The notes beneath the pieces were generated by a model. The model was not told where the DNA came from, did not search any database, and saw only the letters and a list, made by a program, of their open reading frames with translations. Of a DNA stretch of 52,821 nucleotides, positions 16,466-25,105 are shown piece after piece; position 1 is the stretch's first letter, and every line of letters begins with the position of its first letter. Location: contig JBMFIC010000008.1 in NCBI GenBank assembly GCA_049976505.1, forward strand, positions 1 through 52,821, written 5' to 3'. Source of the DNA: CAYFFZ01 sp049976505. Its GTDB lineage: Archaea; Thermoproteota; Nitrososphaeria; Conexivisphaerales; UBA164. The translations under genes were made by a program, and so were the position numbers.

Positions 16466-17608
16466 ATGAACGCGAACAAAGAATCCGAGAATGCGCTGAT
16501 CTTGCAGGATGAACAGCGCTCCATTTCTAGGTCAGACATTCTTAACCTGATGGAGGAAGATCTCAGGAGGCTTCTTCTCGTAGCTTCAGAGATAAGGGAT
16601 TCCTCAAAGGGCAACACCATAACGTATTCTCCCAAAATATTCATCCCACTATCAAACCTCTGCAGCGATAGGTGCTTGTACTGTGCCTACAGAAAGGAGC
16701 CCGAAAATGGGGGAGGATACATCGAGATAGAGGAGGCAGTTTCGCTTTTTAAAGCCGGTGCCTCGCTTGGGTGCACCGAGGCGCTAATAATGTCAGGGGA
16801 GAGGCCTGAGAGAAGGTACGAGGAAGCCAGATCCTTTCTGAAGGCAAGAAATGTGAAATCAACCGCAGAGTACGCGAGGCAGATCGCAGAAATAGCGCTT
16901 CAACATGGGCTCCTTCCACACATCAACATAGGTCTTCTAAGCGAGGAGGAAATGCTGATGTTGAAGGAAGTTTCGGCCAGCATGGGACTAATGCTGGAAT
17001 CCACTTCTGAGAGGCTTCTTGATAAGGATGGCCCTCATCGCTTCTCTCCCAGCAAAAACCCCCACCTCAGATTGAGAATGATCGAGTCAGCAGGCAAGCT
17101 TAAAATACCATTTACCACCGGCATCCTGATAGGCATAGGAGAGAGGCCGGAGGACGTAGCCGATTCTCTTCTGGCAATAAGGTCGTTAAATGAAAAATAT
17201 GGTCACATCCAGGAGGTCATAATACAGCCGTTCAGGCCCGAAAGAGGGACACCAATGGAAAATGCAAGGGAGCCACCGTTGGAGTTTGTCCAGAGGGTGA
17301 TAGCAGTTGCAAGGATCGTTCTGGGGGCTCGCATGAACATTCAAGCTCCCCCCAATCTGGTCCCGTGCTGGAAGATAGTTGAAGCTGGGGCAAACGATCT
17401 GGGCGGAATATCGCCCCTCACGAGCGATCTCGTTAATCCAGCTTATCCATGGCCTGACATACAGCTGCTTAAGAAGGAGTGTGAGAGAAGGGGGTACTCA
17501 CTTAGAAGAAGACTGCCCATCTACAGCGAGTTCATTAACAGGGATGGATTTGTCTCCGAACGTGTTAGGGAAGTCATAAGGAGGCTGAATGTTTATGAGC
17601 AGGCGTGA
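16466..17608 (+). CDS. cofG: CofG, radical SAM subunit of deazaflavin (FO) synthase
   Basis: A 380-residue radical SAM enzyme. The cluster motif is Cys66-x3-Cys70-x2-Cys73 (NLCSDRCLYCAYRKEP). ALIMSGERPE and the C-terminal APPNLVPCWKIVEAGANDLGGISPLT segment identify CofG. It works with CofH to make 7,8-didemethyl-8-hydroxy-5-deazariboflavin, the chromophore of F420. It is the first gene of the operon; its last 20 bases overlap cofH. The other F420 genes (cofC, cofD, cofE) are not in the window. Confidence 0.93.
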   Translation: MNANKESENALILQDEQRSISRSDILNLMEEDLRRLLLVASEIRDSSKGNTITYSPKIFIPLSNLCSDRCLYCAYRKEPENGGGYIEIEEAVSLFKAGASLGCTEALIMSGERPERRYEEARSFLKARNVKSTAEYARQIAEIALQHGLLPHINIGLLSEEEMLMLKEVSASMGLMLESTSERLLDKDGPHRFSPSKNPHLRLRMIESAGKLKIPFTTGILIGIGERPEDVADSLLAIRSLNEKYGHIQEVIIQPFRPERGTPMENAREPPLEFVQRVIAVARIVLGARMNIQAPPNLVPCWKIVEAGANDLGGISPLTSDLVNPAYPWPDIQLLKKECERRGYSLRRRLPIYSEFINRDGFVSERVREVIRRLNVYEQA

Positions 17609-18833
17609 GATTGAAAACCTTCTTGGGTTCTTTTCTGACGATGAAAGAGCAGAGGCTGTGAAAAGGGCGCTTTATGGCCACGATCTGAGCGTTGATGAGA
17701 TAGAGCTGCTGCTCAAGGCCAGAGGCCGGGATCTTCTTGTCCTTGGTGCCGTTGCTGATCATTTAAGGAAGATCACGGTTGGTGACGTTGTAACATATGT
17801 TGTCAACAGGAACATCAACTACACCAATGTATGCATTTTAAGCTGTAAGTTCTGCGCCTTCAGCAGGGGCTACAGGAGTTCCGAGGCCTATTTTATTCCC
17901 ATCGATGATATAGTAAGATTGGCCGAGGAGGCATGGGAGCTGGGAGCAACTGAGGTCTGCATACAGGGAGGTCTCCCTCCGAAGATGGACTGGAAGTTCT
18001 ACCCAAAGGTGCTTAAGGCCATTAAATCTAAAATTCCTGAGCTTCACCTGCACGCGTTTTCTCCTGAGGAAATCTGGTATGGCTCCAAGCTCTCTGGGAT
18101 GAGCTTTGGCGATTTTATCGGGCTACTGAAGGACGCGGGGCTGGACAGCGTTCCGGGAACTTCGGCCGAAATACTCGATGACGATATAAGAAAGGTGATC
18201 TCGCCAGGCAGGATAAGCTCTGAGGAATGGATAACCATTATCAAAGAGGTTCACCGGCATGGAATACCCTCAACTGCGACCATAATGTACGGTCACGTTG
18301 AGACCGAAGCCCACAGGGCCCGTCATCTTGCCATAATCAGGGAGATACAGAAGGAGACGCACGGCTTTACGGAGTTCATACCGCTAAGCTTTGTTCCTTA
18401 CAGGACCAGGCTTATGGATGTTGTAAAGGGTCCTCCAAGCGCAGCAGAAGTTATGGCACTTTACGCAACTTCGAGGCTAGTTCTGAACAGATACATCAGA
18501 AACCTGCAGGTTTCTTGGGTAAAGGAGGGCCCGAGGTTCGCTCAGATGCTTCTGGATTTTGGGGCCAACGATTTTGGTGGAACCCTCATTAACGAAAACA
18601 TATCGTCTATGGCAGGAGCTGGCAATGGGCAGTTCCTTTCGCCCGCTGAAATAAGAAGGCTTATAATAGAGGCTGGCAGAAGGCCGGCACAGCGCGATAC
18701 GCTTTACAGGGTAATCAGGGTGTTCGACAGCGTGGAGGCTGACAACCCATTACCTCTTGATAGAATAGGACACGACGAGACGAAGTTCGGCACCTACTGG
18801 GATATGGTAAAGAGGTGGAAGTATCAGGCATGA
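17589..18833 (+). CDS. cofH: CofH, radical SAM subunit of deazaflavin (FO) synthase
   Basis: A 414-residue protein with the cluster motif Cys82-x3-Cys86-x2-Cys89 (TNVCILSCKFCAFSR). EVCIQGGLPP, LHLHAFSPEEI and DSVPGTSAEILDDDIR are CofH hallmarks. It joins tyrosine to 5-amino-6-ribitylaminouracil, the product of the pathway encoded in part by arfA and arfC downstream, so substrate supply and use sit in one operon. A second in-frame ATG at 17595 is an alternative start. The stop overlaps arfA by ATGA. Confidence 0.93.
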   Translation: MFMSRREIENLLGFFSDDERAEAVKRALYGHDLSVDEIELLLKARGRDLLVLGAVADHLRKITVGDVVTYVVNRNINYTNVCILSCKFCAFSRGYRSSEAYFIPIDDIVRLAEEAWELGATEVCIQGGLPPKMDWKFYPKVLKAIKSKIPELHLHAFSPEEIWYGSKLSGMSFGDFIGLLKDAGLDSVPGTSAEILDDDIRKVISPGRISSEEWITIIKEVHRHGIPSTATIMYGHVETEAHRARHLAIIREIQKETHGFTEFIPLSFVPYRTRLMDVVKGPPSAAEVMALYATSRLVLNRYIRNLQVSWVKEGPRFAQMLLDFGANDFGGTLINENISSMAGAGNGQFLSPAEIRRLIIEAGRRPAQRDTLYRVIRVFDSVEADNPLPLDRIGHDETKFGTYWDMVKRWKYQA

Positions 18834-19528
18834 GGGTGATCGTGCTAGAGCTCTGCGATTATGAGGGGTGGATACTGAGTCTCGGAAGCGACAGGGAGTG
18901 GAAGGTTCAGGTAATGCAGCACAGGCTTTATTCGGAGCTTCAGAGGGCGGTTTCGGAACACGGAGGCTTCCTTGTTCCTTTAACTTTTCATAACATGCTA
19001 ATTATAGCGAACGGAATGGACAGCAGGGCTAACAGCGCGATATTTGAAATTTTAAGAAGCGCATCGCCTGTACCATTCAAAGCAGCAGATGGAACTGGAA
19101 ACACGATCCTGACCGCTGCAAGAAACGCTCACCACAAATTAAAACGCATGTCGGCTGGAGAAACAGACCTATCCAGCAACAATGACAGCAGCAACGTGGT
19201 AGCCGCGCACTTTGACCTTAATTCATATCTGGAAAAGCTGAGGAACGGACCCCTCGACCAGGTTATTGAGCAGATAAATGCCCTTATCTCTCATGTCAAT
19301 GAGATCTCAAAAACGGTTCAGGGGGTTTCAGCTTATCTTGGAGGAGACAACGTGGCCCTTTTTACAGATGAAAGCTCGCTGAGCCTTCTTGAGAACATAA
19401 AACACGATCAGGTTAAGGTTGGCATAGGCGTAGCAAGAACAGCCAGGGAAAGCTTGAGGCTTGCAGCCGAGGGCCTGAGCTTCATAAGAAGAAACCGAGG
19501 TATAAATGTAAAAGTGATGAGGGAGTAA
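18830..19528 (+). CDS. arfA: GTP cyclohydrolase III (ArfA)
   Basis: A protein of 232 residues from the ATG at 18830, which overlaps the cofH stop (ATGA) and fits the family start (MRVIVLELCDYEGW). Family marks are SRLY-like QHRLYSEL, FHNMLIIANGMD, AHFDLNSY and the metal/nucleotide motif YLGGDNVAL; the C-terminus VGIGVARTARESLRLAAEGL is also conserved. It opens the GTP ring to the formylamino-ribosylaminopyrimidine, the first step of archaeal riboflavin and F420 synthesis. The stop TAA shares its last base with the next ATG. Confidence 0.88.
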   Translation: MRVIVLELCDYEGWILSLGSDREWKVQVMQHRLYSELQRAVSEHGGFLVPLTFHNMLIIANGMDSRANSAIFEILRSASPVPFKAADGTGNTILTAARNAHHKLKRMSAGETDLSSNNDSSNVVAAHFDLNSYLEKLRNGPLDQVIEQINALISHVNEISKTVQGVSAYLGGDNVALFTDESSLSLLENIKHDQVKVGIGVARTARESLRLAAEGLSFIRRNRGINVKVMRE

Positions 19529-20586
19529 TGAAAACGTACAGGCTTGCGGGCGCATTTATAGGAAGCGACCTTGAGTTCGTTAAAAACGTGAACATAGATG
19601 TCGATGAAAATGGCATAATTGTTGACATATACGAAAGGAGAAGCGGAGGAGGCAGCTACATAGCGTTGCCACCTCTGATCAATTCACACATCCATACGGC
19701 AGATTATGCGTTCCCTGAAACTGGCAACTGGCTGGCGCTCGAGGAGCTGGTGGCACCTCCAAATGGCCTTAAGCACAGGCTTTTAAGAGCTACAGATCCT
19801 GAAAAGATAAAAAGGGCTAGGAACGAAGTGGCTGAGCTCAGCAGAAGATATGGGATAGCAGCCCTGGCGGATTTCGTTGAGGACAACCCAAAATCAGCCA
19901 GGGTGAAGAAAAGGGGGATAAAACATATAGTGCTGGGGAGGCCAGACAGGAACGGCCATATCCCTGAGGGTCTGGATGGGCTGGGTCTGCCCGATGTAGT
20001 TTCCTACACGAAGGAGGAGCTCGCATACCTTGCAGAGAAGTTCAGGGGATTACCTGTGCTCGTGCACGTGTCTGAGACAAGGAGGCTTCATGAGATTGGC
20101 GATCTCGAAGTGGCCCTGGAGTACCTGAAGCCCACCGCCATAGTTCATGGCACACATCTGACAAATGATGAAATAAGAGCCTTGGCTGAAAGCAGGGTGA
20201 GCGCTGTTTTATGTCCAAGGTCAAACCTGTGGTTCTCATCCGGAATTCCGAATATTTATGAGATGTTAAGCAACAACGTTCTTCTTGCGCTTGGAACGGA
20301 TAATGCGGGATGGCTGAAGCCCGACGTATGGAGAGAAATGGAGGTTACCGCCCTGATCCTGCGCCATCAGGATCCAAGATTTAATAACCCAACGGAGATA
20401 ATAAAGATGGCCACTCTGAACCCTCTGAGGATATTTCAACTTGATGACACGTCCGTAAGAAAAGGCAATCCAGCATCATTCATTCTTCTGGACTCTGAGC
20501 TGCTGGCCATCGACAGAGCGGAAGATCCTGCGTGGGCGGTCGTGAAGAGAGGTGGTCCCGAAGCTGTCGTGAGGTGGGCTACATGA
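19528..20586 (+). CDS. amidohydrolase, candidate pyrimidine deaminase or deformylase of the riboflavin/F420 pathway
   Basis: A 352-residue metal-dependent hydrolase of the amidohydrolase superfamily (cytosine/guanine/thiomethyladenosine deaminase side). Metal-site motifs: His54-x-His56 (NSHIHTAD), His180 with Glu183 (VHVSET; HxxE is a deaminase mark), His207/His210 (VHGTHL), Asp258 (GTDNAG). It starts one base inside the arfA stop and ends in an ATGA overlap with arfC, so it is translated with them. The pathway between these two genes needs the ArfB deformylase, and after arfC an archaeal deaminase that has no firmly assigned gene. ArfB is normally a creatininase-type protein and is absent here. 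Which step it performs is inference; the operon link is direct. Confidence 0.85.
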   Translation: MKTYRLAGAFIGSDLEFVKNVNIDVDENGIIVDIYERRSGGGSYIALPPLINSHIHTADYAFPETGNWLALEELVAPPNGLKHRLLRATDPEKIKRARNEVAELSRRYGIAALADFVEDNPKSARVKKRGIKHIVLGRPDRNGHIPEGLDGLGLPDVVSYTKEELAYLAEKFRGLPVLVHVSETRRLHEIGDLEVALEYLKPTAIVHGTHLTNDEIRALAESRVSAVLCPRSNLWFSSGIPNIYEMLSNNVLLALGTDNAGWLKPDVWREMEVTALILRHQDPRFNNPTEIIKMATLNPLRIFQLDDTSVRKGNPASFILLDSELLAIDRAEDPAWAVVKRGGPEAVVRWAT

Positions 20587-21236
20587 GGCCATATATAATC
20601 ATCTTTTCAACTATGACGCTGGATGGCAGGATAGCAAGTAAATCCGGCTATTCCAATTTGAGCTGCAAGTACGATCTTATAAGGCTACATAAGCTCAGGG
20701 CCGAGAGCGATGCAGTGATGGTCGGAGCTGGCACGGTAATCGCTGATGATCCATCTCTTCGCCTTAAGTACGTTAAGGGCAGGGATCCCGACAGAATAAT
20801 AGTGGACGGCCTGCTGAGATCTCCAACAAGCTCAAGGGTGTTCAGCGAAAAGCCCGAAAAAACAGTTCTTATAACGACGCGTGCCGCAAGCGAAGATCTC
20901 GTTAGAACTCTAGCAGCTAGGGGCGTGAGGGTGCTTCTGATCGGGGAAGGCCCTGATGTGGATCTTAGTAAAGCAGCTGAAACGCTTTGGGATCTGGGAT
21001 ACAGGAGAATAATGGTCGAAGGAGGAGGCAGGCTGAACTGGTCGCTTATACGTTATAAGGTGGTGGATGAAATACGCGTAACAGTTTCCCCTTATATTTT
21101 TGGCGCAGGGAGAAGCATCTTTGAAGGCGAAGGCTTTGAGAGCACTAGCCAGGGACCCATATTAAGTTTAAAGAGCGCACAGGTCTGCGAATGCGGAAAC
21201 GAGGTTCACTTAATTTATTACGTGAAATATCAGTAA
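20583..21236 (+). CDS. arfC: 2,5-diamino-6-(ribosylamino)pyrimidinone 5'-phosphate reductase (ArfC/archaeal RibD-type)
   Basis: A 217-residue RibD C-terminal-like reductase from the ATG at 20583, which overlaps the amidohydrolase stop. Conserved segments: FSTMTLDGRIAS, HKLRAESDAVMVGAGTVIADDPSL, RIIVDGLLRSP, and the NADPH-binding IMVEGGGRLNWSLI. It reduces the ribosyl group to ribityl. No deaminase domain is fused, as usual in archaea. Last gene of the operon; the following 415 bases hold no gene. Confidence 0.9.
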   Translation: MRPYIIIFSTMTLDGRIASKSGYSNLSCKYDLIRLHKLRAESDAVMVGAGTVIADDPSLRLKYVKGRDPDRIIVDGLLRSPTSSRVFSEKPEKTVLITTRAASEDLVRTLAARGVRVLLIGEGPDVDLSKAAETLWDLGYRRIMVEGGGRLNWSLIRYKVVDEIRVTVSPYIFGAGRSIFEGEGFESTSQGPILSLKSAQVCECGNEVHLIYYVKYQ

Positions 21237-21590
21237 GATGCAATTTATAAAATTATTCGCAGGTAAACCCAGTTGTTTCCACACAACAGACATAGCCGCG
21301 AGAAGACCCATGTAAACATAATGATTATTGTTCTGAAATTAACTAGTAGGTGCTTTTGATTATGCGCAAACATAACAGCGATAATAATGAAGTATATTGC
21401 CATTCCCACTCCGGTAAGGCTGTACGTATGTTAAAAGGAAGGCCGTTTTGCGTTATAATATTAATTATCAGCTTACCGCACCTGCGGGCAATTTATGAGT
21501 AAGACTAAGTTTTTTAATATTCGGTTAAACCGACTTATTAACACTGATTTACAAGTTTGCATTATGGAATTTTCATGCCGTTATTAGCTT
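21237..21590. other. AT-rich intergenic region with one inverted repeat
   Basis: I see no coding sequence here. The GC content drops sharply at 21240, marking the edge of the accessory block. TCGGTT-A-AACCGA at 21531-21543 is a 13-base inverted repeat that could be a regulator site. Confidence 0.5.
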
Positions 21591-21612
21591 TATTAAACAT
21601 ACATGTTTAATA
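21591..21612 (+). promoter_or_regulatory. perfect palindrome upstream of MFS promoter, probable operator
   Basis: TATTAAACAT-AC-ATGTTTAATA: two perfect 10-base arms with a 2-base spacer. It ends nine bases before the predicted TATA box, where an activator or repressor would contact the transcription machinery. Confidence 0.55.
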
Positions 21613-21620
21613 AAAATAAA

Positions 21621-21630
21621 ATTTAAAAAC
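21621..21630 (+). promoter_or_regulatory. TATA box of the MFS transporter gene
   Basis: ATTTAAAAAC is centred about 26 bases before the ATG at 21652, giving a leaderless transcript. Confidence 0.5.
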
Positions 21631-21651
21631 TATTGGTTATAAACAAAAAGC

Positions 21652-22980
21652 ATGGGGTTTAAAGAACTCGATGAGAGGCCTCTGAACCGTTTCTTAATAT
21701 TCATCACGCTTCTTGTAGGGCTAGGATCTTTTCTGGATGGATATGACCTTTTGAACGTAAGCATAGCATTGCCTTTTTTGATAAAAACCATGAAAATAAC
21801 GGCTTCTGCTCAGGGAATGCTCGGCACGGCCACATATTTAGGTGGCGTTTTTGGTGCTCTTCTTTTTGGAGTATTTAGTGATCTCAGAGGAAGAAAAAGC
21901 GCTCTGATAGTTGATCTGTTTTTCTTTTTTATAGCCTCCATTTTATCAGCATTTATACGCACCCCTCTTCAGTTGATAGCTCTTAGATTTGCAATTGGGT
22001 TTGGAATAGGCGCAGATATAGTTTCTGGACCAGCTCTTCTATCTGAGATGCTTCCAAAGAGTAGAAGAGGGACAATGCTGGGCATATCCCTTCTTATGAT
22101 GCCCCTCGGTGGGCTTGTAAGCGTACTGGTAGCTTATGCCCTTTATGTTTCTGGGGTTTCTGCTTCTATGATATGGAGAGCGATCTTTGCTCTTGGAGCC
22201 GTACCAGCGTTGCTTGTGATACTGCTCAGAAGTTGGCTTGCTGAATCACCCAGATGGCTTGCAAAGTTTGGAGACCCGAAAAAACACGCTAAAGAGTTCA
22301 GTATATTCAGCATAAAAGTGCAGAGCAACCCTAAAGAAAGTTATTCTGAAATTTTTAGTAAGTATAAACGGGGGCTTGCATACTCGTCTTTGGCCTGGTT
22401 CACCGCTGGCACTACATCTATGCTTACTATATTTACCCCGCTTATACTTGAAAAATTTGCGACAAAGAGCTACGTGCAGATGATACATTTAACGCTCGTA
22501 GCTTGGTTATTCGCTCTTTCTGGAGCCATTGTTTCAGCGCTCCTACTTGATTATGCAGGAAGAAAAAGGCTTGTTGTTGTTTCTGTTGCGCTCTTGGGAG
22601 TTTTTTACGTGCTTCTTGGAATTTCATTATCGACAAATGCTTACGTTCTTGGGCTTTTTCTTTCGCTTGCAATGTTCTTCTCTTTTATAAATATAAGCAA
22701 CGCTTATACAATTCAAACTGAAGTATTTCCAACAGAATTAAAAGGCTTGGCCGATGGCCTGACGTTTTCCATAAACAGGTTAGCTAATTTTGTTTTTGGA
22801 AGTTTAATTCCAATTTTCCTTGTTTCAGGATTGCTGAAGAATTTTATGTGCTTCTCCGGATTGCTTGTAATAATCATGGCCATGATTCTAGCTGTGATAG
22901 GCATTGAAACGAAAAACAAATCACTCGAAAGAATACAGGAAGACCTTCTTCAGCTTAATCCGGTTGACCAACATTCTTAA
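21652..22980 (+). CDS. MFS transporter (sugar/organic acid:proton symporter type)
   Basis: A 442-residue membrane protein with 12 predicted membrane helices. Motif A between helices 2 and 3 is GVFSDLRGRKSA and its repeat between helices 8 and 9 is LLDYAGRKRL. DGYDLLNVSIALPFL in helix 1 and RFAIGFGIGADIVSGPALLSE in helix 4 are typical of the sugar porter and aromatic acid families abundant in acidophilic archaea. EVFPTELKGLADG and a C-terminal IETKNKSLERI match sugar porters. The substrate cannot be read from sequence. Base composition is AT-rich, unlike the preceding operon, and it is the only intact MFS gene among four seen here. Confidence 0.88.
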   Translation: MGFKELDERPLNRFLIFITLLVGLGSFLDGYDLLNVSIALPFLIKTMKITASAQGMLGTATYLGGVFGALLFGVFSDLRGRKSALIVDLFFFFIASILSAFIRTPLQLIALRFAIGFGIGADIVSGPALLSEMLPKSRRGTMLGISLLMMPLGGLVSVLVAYALYVSGVSASMIWRAIFALGAVPALLVILLRSWLAESPRWLAKFGDPKKHAKEFSIFSIKVQSNPKESYSEIFSKYKRGLAYSSLAWFTAGTTSMLTIFTPLILEKFATKSYVQMIHLTLVAWLFALSGAIVSALLLDYAGRKRLVVVSVALLGVFYVLLGISLSTNAYVLGLFLSLAMFFSFINISNAYTIQTEVFPTELKGLADGLTFSINRLANFVFGSLIPIFLVSGLLKNFMCFSGLLVIIMAMILAVIGIETKNKSLERIQEDLLQLNPVDQHS

Positions 22981-23953
22981 AACACTTATGCGTTTGTAAA
23001 CAAATGTACATGTAGCGCATTGATGCAACAAAAAATATGTAGAAATTGAGTTTTCTATCTCAGAGTTGATTTTTAGCAATAGCACAATGCATCCCCGATG
23101 TTGGCAAATTATATTACAGGACCTTCTAACGGCCTCTTTCTCCTCAGGACCTGAAAAATCCTGACTTTATAAGCAGTAAAATTCCTACAGTTTTCAGGCA
23201 GCAGTTTACTCCTGAAAGATACGTTAATATCCCAGATAGTGTAATGGAGCTGAAGTAATTTGCGGGTAGACCTACTCCTTTCATGAGGACAAAAACTTTG
23301 AAGAAGCCCTTGATACGCTGACAAAGATCTACTTTAAATATGGAGCTTCAACCCGCTCTGGTTCTCACAGGCTTTTTAATGATTTATAATAAGCTATAGA
23401 TTTACTCTGCATTGATTAGGCAAGTTTCCATACAAAACGATATCTAACACTTTGTTCTCATAAGCTTCTAGCACATTATCGAGTTTCTCACGGTCTATTA
23501 TTATGAAGGCGCGTTCACCGGGCTTTTTGTTTAATCCACTCAAAGCTCCAATAGATAGTATATTCTTCCAACAATTAGTAATTAGTTTATTAAATAATAA
23601 GCTCTAGCTCCCGCTATTTTGCTGTTAACGTTTATCCGTGGTCGAATTTAAAGTTGAAACAGCCATTTAAAACTTTACACGAAGTTATAGGGAGAATTCG
23701 TAAGCTTGGCTACGTAAAGGATTTGACCGAAAGCTCAACGCCTCAGGACCCATGTTTCTATTCGTCCTTCGACAAGATCCAGAACGCGCTTAAAGAACGG
23801 TCAACCCGCATAAGAAATTCGAGCAACATGCAGCAGATTGCGGCCAAAGCCTGCTGATATTATGGCCTTACACACTGGTGTTCGTCAGCGAACGCTCTCA
23901 CAAAATTCCAGCTTGATAAAACTGTAAGAAAAGCCCCATTCTATGTTCTTTTA
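22981..23953. other. about 1 kb of decayed sequence with gene remnants
   Basis: No intact gene. A plus-strand remnant at about 23150-23388 reads, across one stop and one frameshift, IPTVFRQQFTPERYVNIPDS... then EEALDTLTKIYFKYGASTRS. A minus-strand remnant at about 23398-23590 reads GLNKKPGERAFIII and DREKLDNVLEAYENK, ending at a stop near 23398. I recognise neither family. A third open stretch at 23654-23857 has no recognisable motif and is probably noise. Confidence 0.4.
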
Positions 23954-23965
23954 GAGAACGTTCTC
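23954..23965. promoter_or_regulatory. palindrome GAGAACGTTCTC upstream of broken HTH gene
   Basis: A perfect 12-base palindrome 31 bases before the ATG of the HTH remnant. Related half-sites (CGTTCTCG at 23977-23984, and CGAACGCTCTCAC near 23888) flank it, suggesting an operator cluster, perhaps autoregulatory. Confidence 0.4.
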
Positions 23966-23996
23966 GAACTTTCTCACGTTCTCGCTTTTACCTGGT

Positions 23997-24139
23997 ATGA
24001 GAGGTCAGAAGGATGAGCTTAAGGAAATTAAGGAAAGGGTCAGGGAGCTCAGGGATCAGGGGCCAGTTTCCGTGAAATAGCTAAGAGGCTCGGGAGAAGC
24101 GTCTCCTATATCTATGAGCTTTATAAGACGTCAGGCTAG
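23997..24139 (+). pseudogene. small helix-turn-helix protein, frameshifted
   Basis: MRGQKDELKEIKERVRELRDQG is read in one frame (kept here as its ends MRGQKDEL...ELRDQG), then one base shift at about 24060 continues as ASFREIAKRLGRSVSYIYEL to a stop at 24139. Joined, it is a 47-residue homeodomain-like HTH of the kind found in resolvases and small phage or plasmid regulators. The segment after it (about 24190-24337) has an open frame with WWQEAAYRVFWLWLKDWL, perhaps another relic of the same element. The shift could also be a sequencing error. Confidence 0.5.
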
Positions 24140-24340
24140 GAAGGAAGGCCGTCAAAGCAAGGCTAAGCGGACAGGCAGGATTCAGCCCTTGCCACGCTTA
24201 ACCCTAAGGGCAGGCCTCTGCTGGAGAAGGTCATCGGCAACCTGGCGTGGTGGCAGGAAGCCGCCTACCGAGTATTTTGGTTATGGCTTAAAGATTGGTT
24301 ATCCCCCGTGGACATCTATGTTAGAACTGCTACCTAAAGA

Positions 24341-24955
24341 ATGTCAAGGGGTATAGAAGTTCTTTTAGAACTGGCTTTTATTCATCATTTATCAGACTGG
24401 ATATGTGAATCTTGGTACAGACCTGACGGTAACTTTGAGGAATACGTTGAGAGGCAGGCAGAAGCCATGATAAACAAAATAGAGACGTATGAAAAAAGGC
24501 TAGGCGATCCAAGAAAGTTTTCCTTGGGAAGCATATATGAAAGTCGAGGAATGCTGCCAAGACAGGTGTGGGAAAGGGTAATGCCTTCAGTATTGGCTCA
24601 CGCGCAGGAAATTTACACAACTATATTGTCAGACCGTATGTGTATTAAGAAAAAGGAACATATAGATCTTCGTTCATTGCTTAAAATATTAGACTGCCTA
24701 AAGATTAGGGGCATCTATTGGACTGTTAATGGTCAAACACTTCCCGGCTACGCCAGCGTGTTCACTAAAGTTAGCTCGAACTTAAACAGAGGAATAAAAA
24801 CAAAAATTACAGTTGGCCCGTGTGAAGTCGAGGGTTCAGAATATGAGCAGATTGTAGGAGGTTTGTTAAAGTGTTTAGAAGAAAATTTACAAAAGCCTTG
24901 TGTTGCCAAGAAACTGGGAATGTTATATATTGCTCAAAATGAGGACTTCAGGTAA
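24341..24955 (+). CDS. hypothetical protein, island cargo
   Basis: A 204-residue soluble, mostly helical protein in the AT-rich block. It has no signal peptide, membrane helix or metal motif that I can identify; four Cys are scattered. The N-terminal part (IHHLSDWICESWY) and a charged middle (EYVERQAEAMINKIETYEKRL) suggest a helical bundle. No family recognised. Intact length in a region full of broken genes suggests it is kept by selection or recently arrived. No clear TATA box; the start may lie at ATG 24341. Confidence 0.5.
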   Translation: MSRGIEVLLELAFIHHLSDWICESWYRPDGNFEEYVERQAEAMINKIETYEKRLGDPRKFSLGSIYESRGMLPRQVWERVMPSVLAHAQEIYTTILSDRMCIKKKEHIDLRSLLKILDCLKIRGIYWTVNGQTLPGYASVFTKVSSNLNRGIKTKITVGPCEVEGSEYEQIVGGLLKCLEENLQKPCVAKKLGMLYIAQNEDFR

Positions 24956-25076
24956 AAATTAAGGGGATGCCTTCTCAGTGCTATGAAGATCGCCCCATTT
25001 AAGGTGATAATAAAAGTGATCCGCGCCTTAATTTTTACGCGAATTTGTTTATTTGTCCAATATCTCTGTACAAAAC

Positions 25077-25086
25077 TATATATACG
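25077..25086 (+). promoter_or_regulatory. TATA box for the gene at 25106
   Basis: CTATATATAC is centred about 25 bases before the ATG at 25106, as for a leaderless archaeal transcript. The gap 24956-25105 holds nothing else. Confidence 0.5.
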
Positions 25087-25105
25087 TAATATAATTTAAT
25101 TTATT

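Noticed and set aside
23654..23857. 67-codon open frame as a gene
   Set aside because: No promoter, motif or family resemblance; it sits in decayed sequence.
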